NCBI GenBank assembly: GCA_030043595.1
Contig: JASHXJ010000441.1
Coordinates: forward strand, 1-5,688
Length of the DNA: 5,688 nt
Direction of reading: 5' to 3'
DNA from: Trebonia sp.
GTDB lineage: Bacteria > Actinomycetota > Actinomycetes > Streptosporangiales > Streptosporangiaceae
Shown here in pieces: positions 4,685 to 5,688 of this stretch. Numbering within the stretch: the stretch's first letter is position 1; every line of letters begins with the position of its first letter. The position numbers were made by a program, and so were the translations under genes. The notes beneath the pieces are model-generated. The model made no database searches, was not told the DNA's origin, and saw only the letters and a program-made list of their open reading frames with translations.

Positions 4685-5638
4685 GTGGACGCGGACGAGG
4701 CGTACCGCCAGTGCGAGCAGATCACCTGGTCGCAGGCGCGGAACTTCGCCTACGGGATCCGGCTGCTGCCGCCGCCCAAGCGGCGCGCGCTCGCCGCGGT
4801 ATACGCCTATGCCCGGCGCATCGACGACATCGGCGACGGCGACCTGCCAGCGCAGGACAAGGCGGCACAGCTCGAGGCGGCCCGCACCCAGGTGCACGCC
4901 CTCGTCGCGGCGGTGCAGAACCGGGCGGAGGACAACCGCGCGGACAGCAACGCCAGCAACGCCACGCACGCCGGCCACGGTGACCCGGTCCTCGTCGCCC
5001 TCCTCGACGCGGCCACGCGCTTCCCGATCCCGCTGGCCGCGTTCGGCGAGCTGATCGACGGCTGCCTGGCCGACGTCAGCCACACCGCCTACCAGACGTT
5101 CGACGACCTGCTCTGGTACTGCCGCTGCGTGGCCGGCTCGATCGGCCGGCTGTCCCTGGGCATCTACGGCGCGACAGACCCCGCGAGACAGCAGCGCATG
5201 GCCGACGACCTCGGCGTCGCGCTCCAGCTGACGAACATCCTGCGCGACGTCCGGGAGGACTACCTGAACGGCCGGGTGTACCTGCCCGCCGAGGACCTGG
5301 CGAAGTTCGGCTGCGAGCTCACCCTCGGCCAGCCCGAGCCGTTCCAGACCGACGGCCAGAAGGCCCGCTTCGCCAGCCTCGTAGAGTTCGAGGCGGCACG
5401 CGCCCGCGAGTGGTACGCCTCCGGGATGCGGCTGCTGGCCACGATCGACCGGCGCAGCGCGGCGTGCACCGGCGCGATGGCGGGCATCTACCGGCGCCTG
5501 CTCGAGCGCATCGCCAGCCAGCCGAGCGCCGTGCTGAACGGGCGGATGTCGCTGCCGGCCGGGGAGAAGGCGCTGGTCGCGGCGCAGGCGCTCAGCGGTG
5601 TCGACCGCTGGAAGGCGCGCAAGGGGGCGGCGCAGTGA
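4685..5638 (+). CDS. hpnD: Presqualene diphosphate synthase HpnD
   Basis: HpnD joins two farnesyl diphosphates head to head to give presqualene diphosphate, the substrate of HpnC. The 317-residue product has RNFAYGIRLLP (19-29), the first Asp-rich motif YARRIDDIGDGD (D47, D48, D51) and the second NILRDVREDYLNGRVYLP (from residue 184; D188, D192). The NILRD context separates it from HpnC. It is a clear paralogue of HpnC upstream. A hydrophilic Asn/Ala-rich insert occupies about residues 79-98. GTG 4685 was chosen because the G-run GGGGGG (4674-4679) lies five bases upstream and the protein then starts MDADEAYRQCEQIT; an in-frame GTG at 4679 overlaps that G-run, and the longer frame back to 4589 overlaps hpnC. 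The gap to hpnC is 13 bases, and the TGA overlaps the hpnE start by four bases, so the three are probably co-transcribed and translationally coupled. Streptomyces name hopB. Confidence 0.92.
   Translation: MDADEAYRQCEQITWSQARNFAYGIRLLPPPKRRALAAVYAYARRIDDIGDGDLPAQDKAAQLEAARTQVHALVAAVQNRAEDNRADSNASNATHAGHGDPVLVALLDAATRFPIPLAAFGELIDGCLADVSHTAYQTFDDLLWYCRCVAGSIGRLSLGIYGATDPARQQRMADDLGVALQLTNILRDVREDYLNGRVYLPAEDLAKFGCELTLGQPEPFQTDGQKARFASLVEFEAARAREWYASGMRLLATIDRRSAACTGAMAGIYRRLLERIASQPSAVLNGRMSLPAGEKALVAAQALSGVDRWKARKGAAQ
4922..4981 (+). repeat. Repeat-built Asn/Ala-rich insert within hpnD
   Basis: The codons for residues 80-99 contain a perfect 9-base tandem repeat, AGCAACGCC at 4946-4954 and 4955-4963 (SNA-SNA), preceded by the imperfect 15-base pair encoding NRAED-NRADS. 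The stretch is hydrophilic and uncharacteristic of the family at this position. It sits in the loop between the helix carrying the first Asp-rich motif and the next core helix, away from the active site, and probably arose by local slippage. Confidence 0.5.
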
Positions 5639-5688
5639 AGGCGGCAGTGATCGGCGGCGGGCTGGCCGGGATCACCGCGGCCATCGCG
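5635..5688 (+). CDS. hpnE: HpnE-like FAD-dependent hydroxysqualene oxidoreductase, N-terminal 18 codons only
   Basis: The visible protein starts MKAAVIGGGLAGITAAIA. This is a beta strand, then the dinucleotide-binding GxGxxG loop (GGGLAG), then a helix, as at the N-terminus of FAD-dependent amine-oxidase/phytoene-desaturase-type enzymes. HpnE of this family reduces hydroxysqualene to squalene. The GTG start overlaps the hpnD stop (GTGA), and GGGGG at 5623-5627 lies seven bases upstream. Only the fold is seen; the identity as HpnE rests on its position directly after hpnC-hpnD, the conserved hpnCDE order. The gene runs off the right edge. Confidence 0.85.
   Translation, partial: MKAAVIGGGLAGITAAIA

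Noticed and set aside
3691..4725. Minus-strand 344-codon frame antisense to hpnC
   Set aside because: It is the usual high-GC shadow of a real gene; hpnC on the plus strand has both Asp-rich motifs and family-wide similarity.
3670..5638. Both synthases as carotenoid phytoene synthases (crtB)
   Set aside because: Two adjacent paralogues, one with EHWQDVAED and one with NILRDVRED, followed by a GTGA-overlapping FAD enzyme, match hpnCDE. Carotenoid clusters normally carry a single crtB.

Overview
The window comes from a very GC-rich genome with G/C at most third codon positions, and the gene families point to an actinobacterium. The signs are a mycobacterial-type ribose-5-phosphate isomerase B with Glu in place of the catalytic Cys, an Eis-family acetyltransferase, a membrane-bound SpoIIE-type PP2C phosphatase, and a hopanoid-type squalene module of the kind found in Streptomyces and Frankia. 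Genus cannot be set from the sequence alone. No mobile element, CRISPR array, rRNA or tRNA is visible.

Layout: (1) The 3' part of rpiB (plus strand, cut by the left edge) ends at 463. (2) A 21-bp hairpin at 477-528 separates it from a convergent minus-strand pair. That pair is an Eis-like GNAT acetyltransferase (2045 to 756), followed 23 bases on by a 58-residue protein of unknown function with an arginine-rich tail (732 to 556). (3) A 127-base divergent spacer (2046-2172), rich in inverted repeats, lies between the acetyltransferase and a plus-strand PP2C phosphatase with an N-terminal membrane region (2173-3297), which ends in a strong hairpin overlapping its stop codon. (4) A spacer of about 370 bases holds a locally AT-rich promoter candidate (3524-3554) and a series of palindromes running into the start of the next gene. 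(5) A tightly packed operon follows: hpnC (3670-4671), hpnD (4685-5638) and the first 18 codons of hpnE (from 5635, overlapping hpnD by four bases), which continues past the right edge.

Together HpnD, HpnC and HpnE form the three-step bacterial route from farnesyl diphosphate to squalene: presqualene diphosphate, then hydroxysqualene, then squalene. Squalene-hopene cyclase is expected downstream but lies outside the window. The genes to the left have no evident link to this pathway and read as ordinary housekeeping or accessory genes.

The most notable unexplained structure is at the hpnC start. Three alternating copies of one 7-mer (TGCGTCA / TGACGCA / TGCGTCA) cover the ribosome binding site and the ATG, so that either of two mutually exclusive palindromes can form. 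It could be a repressor operator or an RNA switch. No clearly new gene system is visible; the genes themselves belong to known families, apart from the small arginine-tailed protein.
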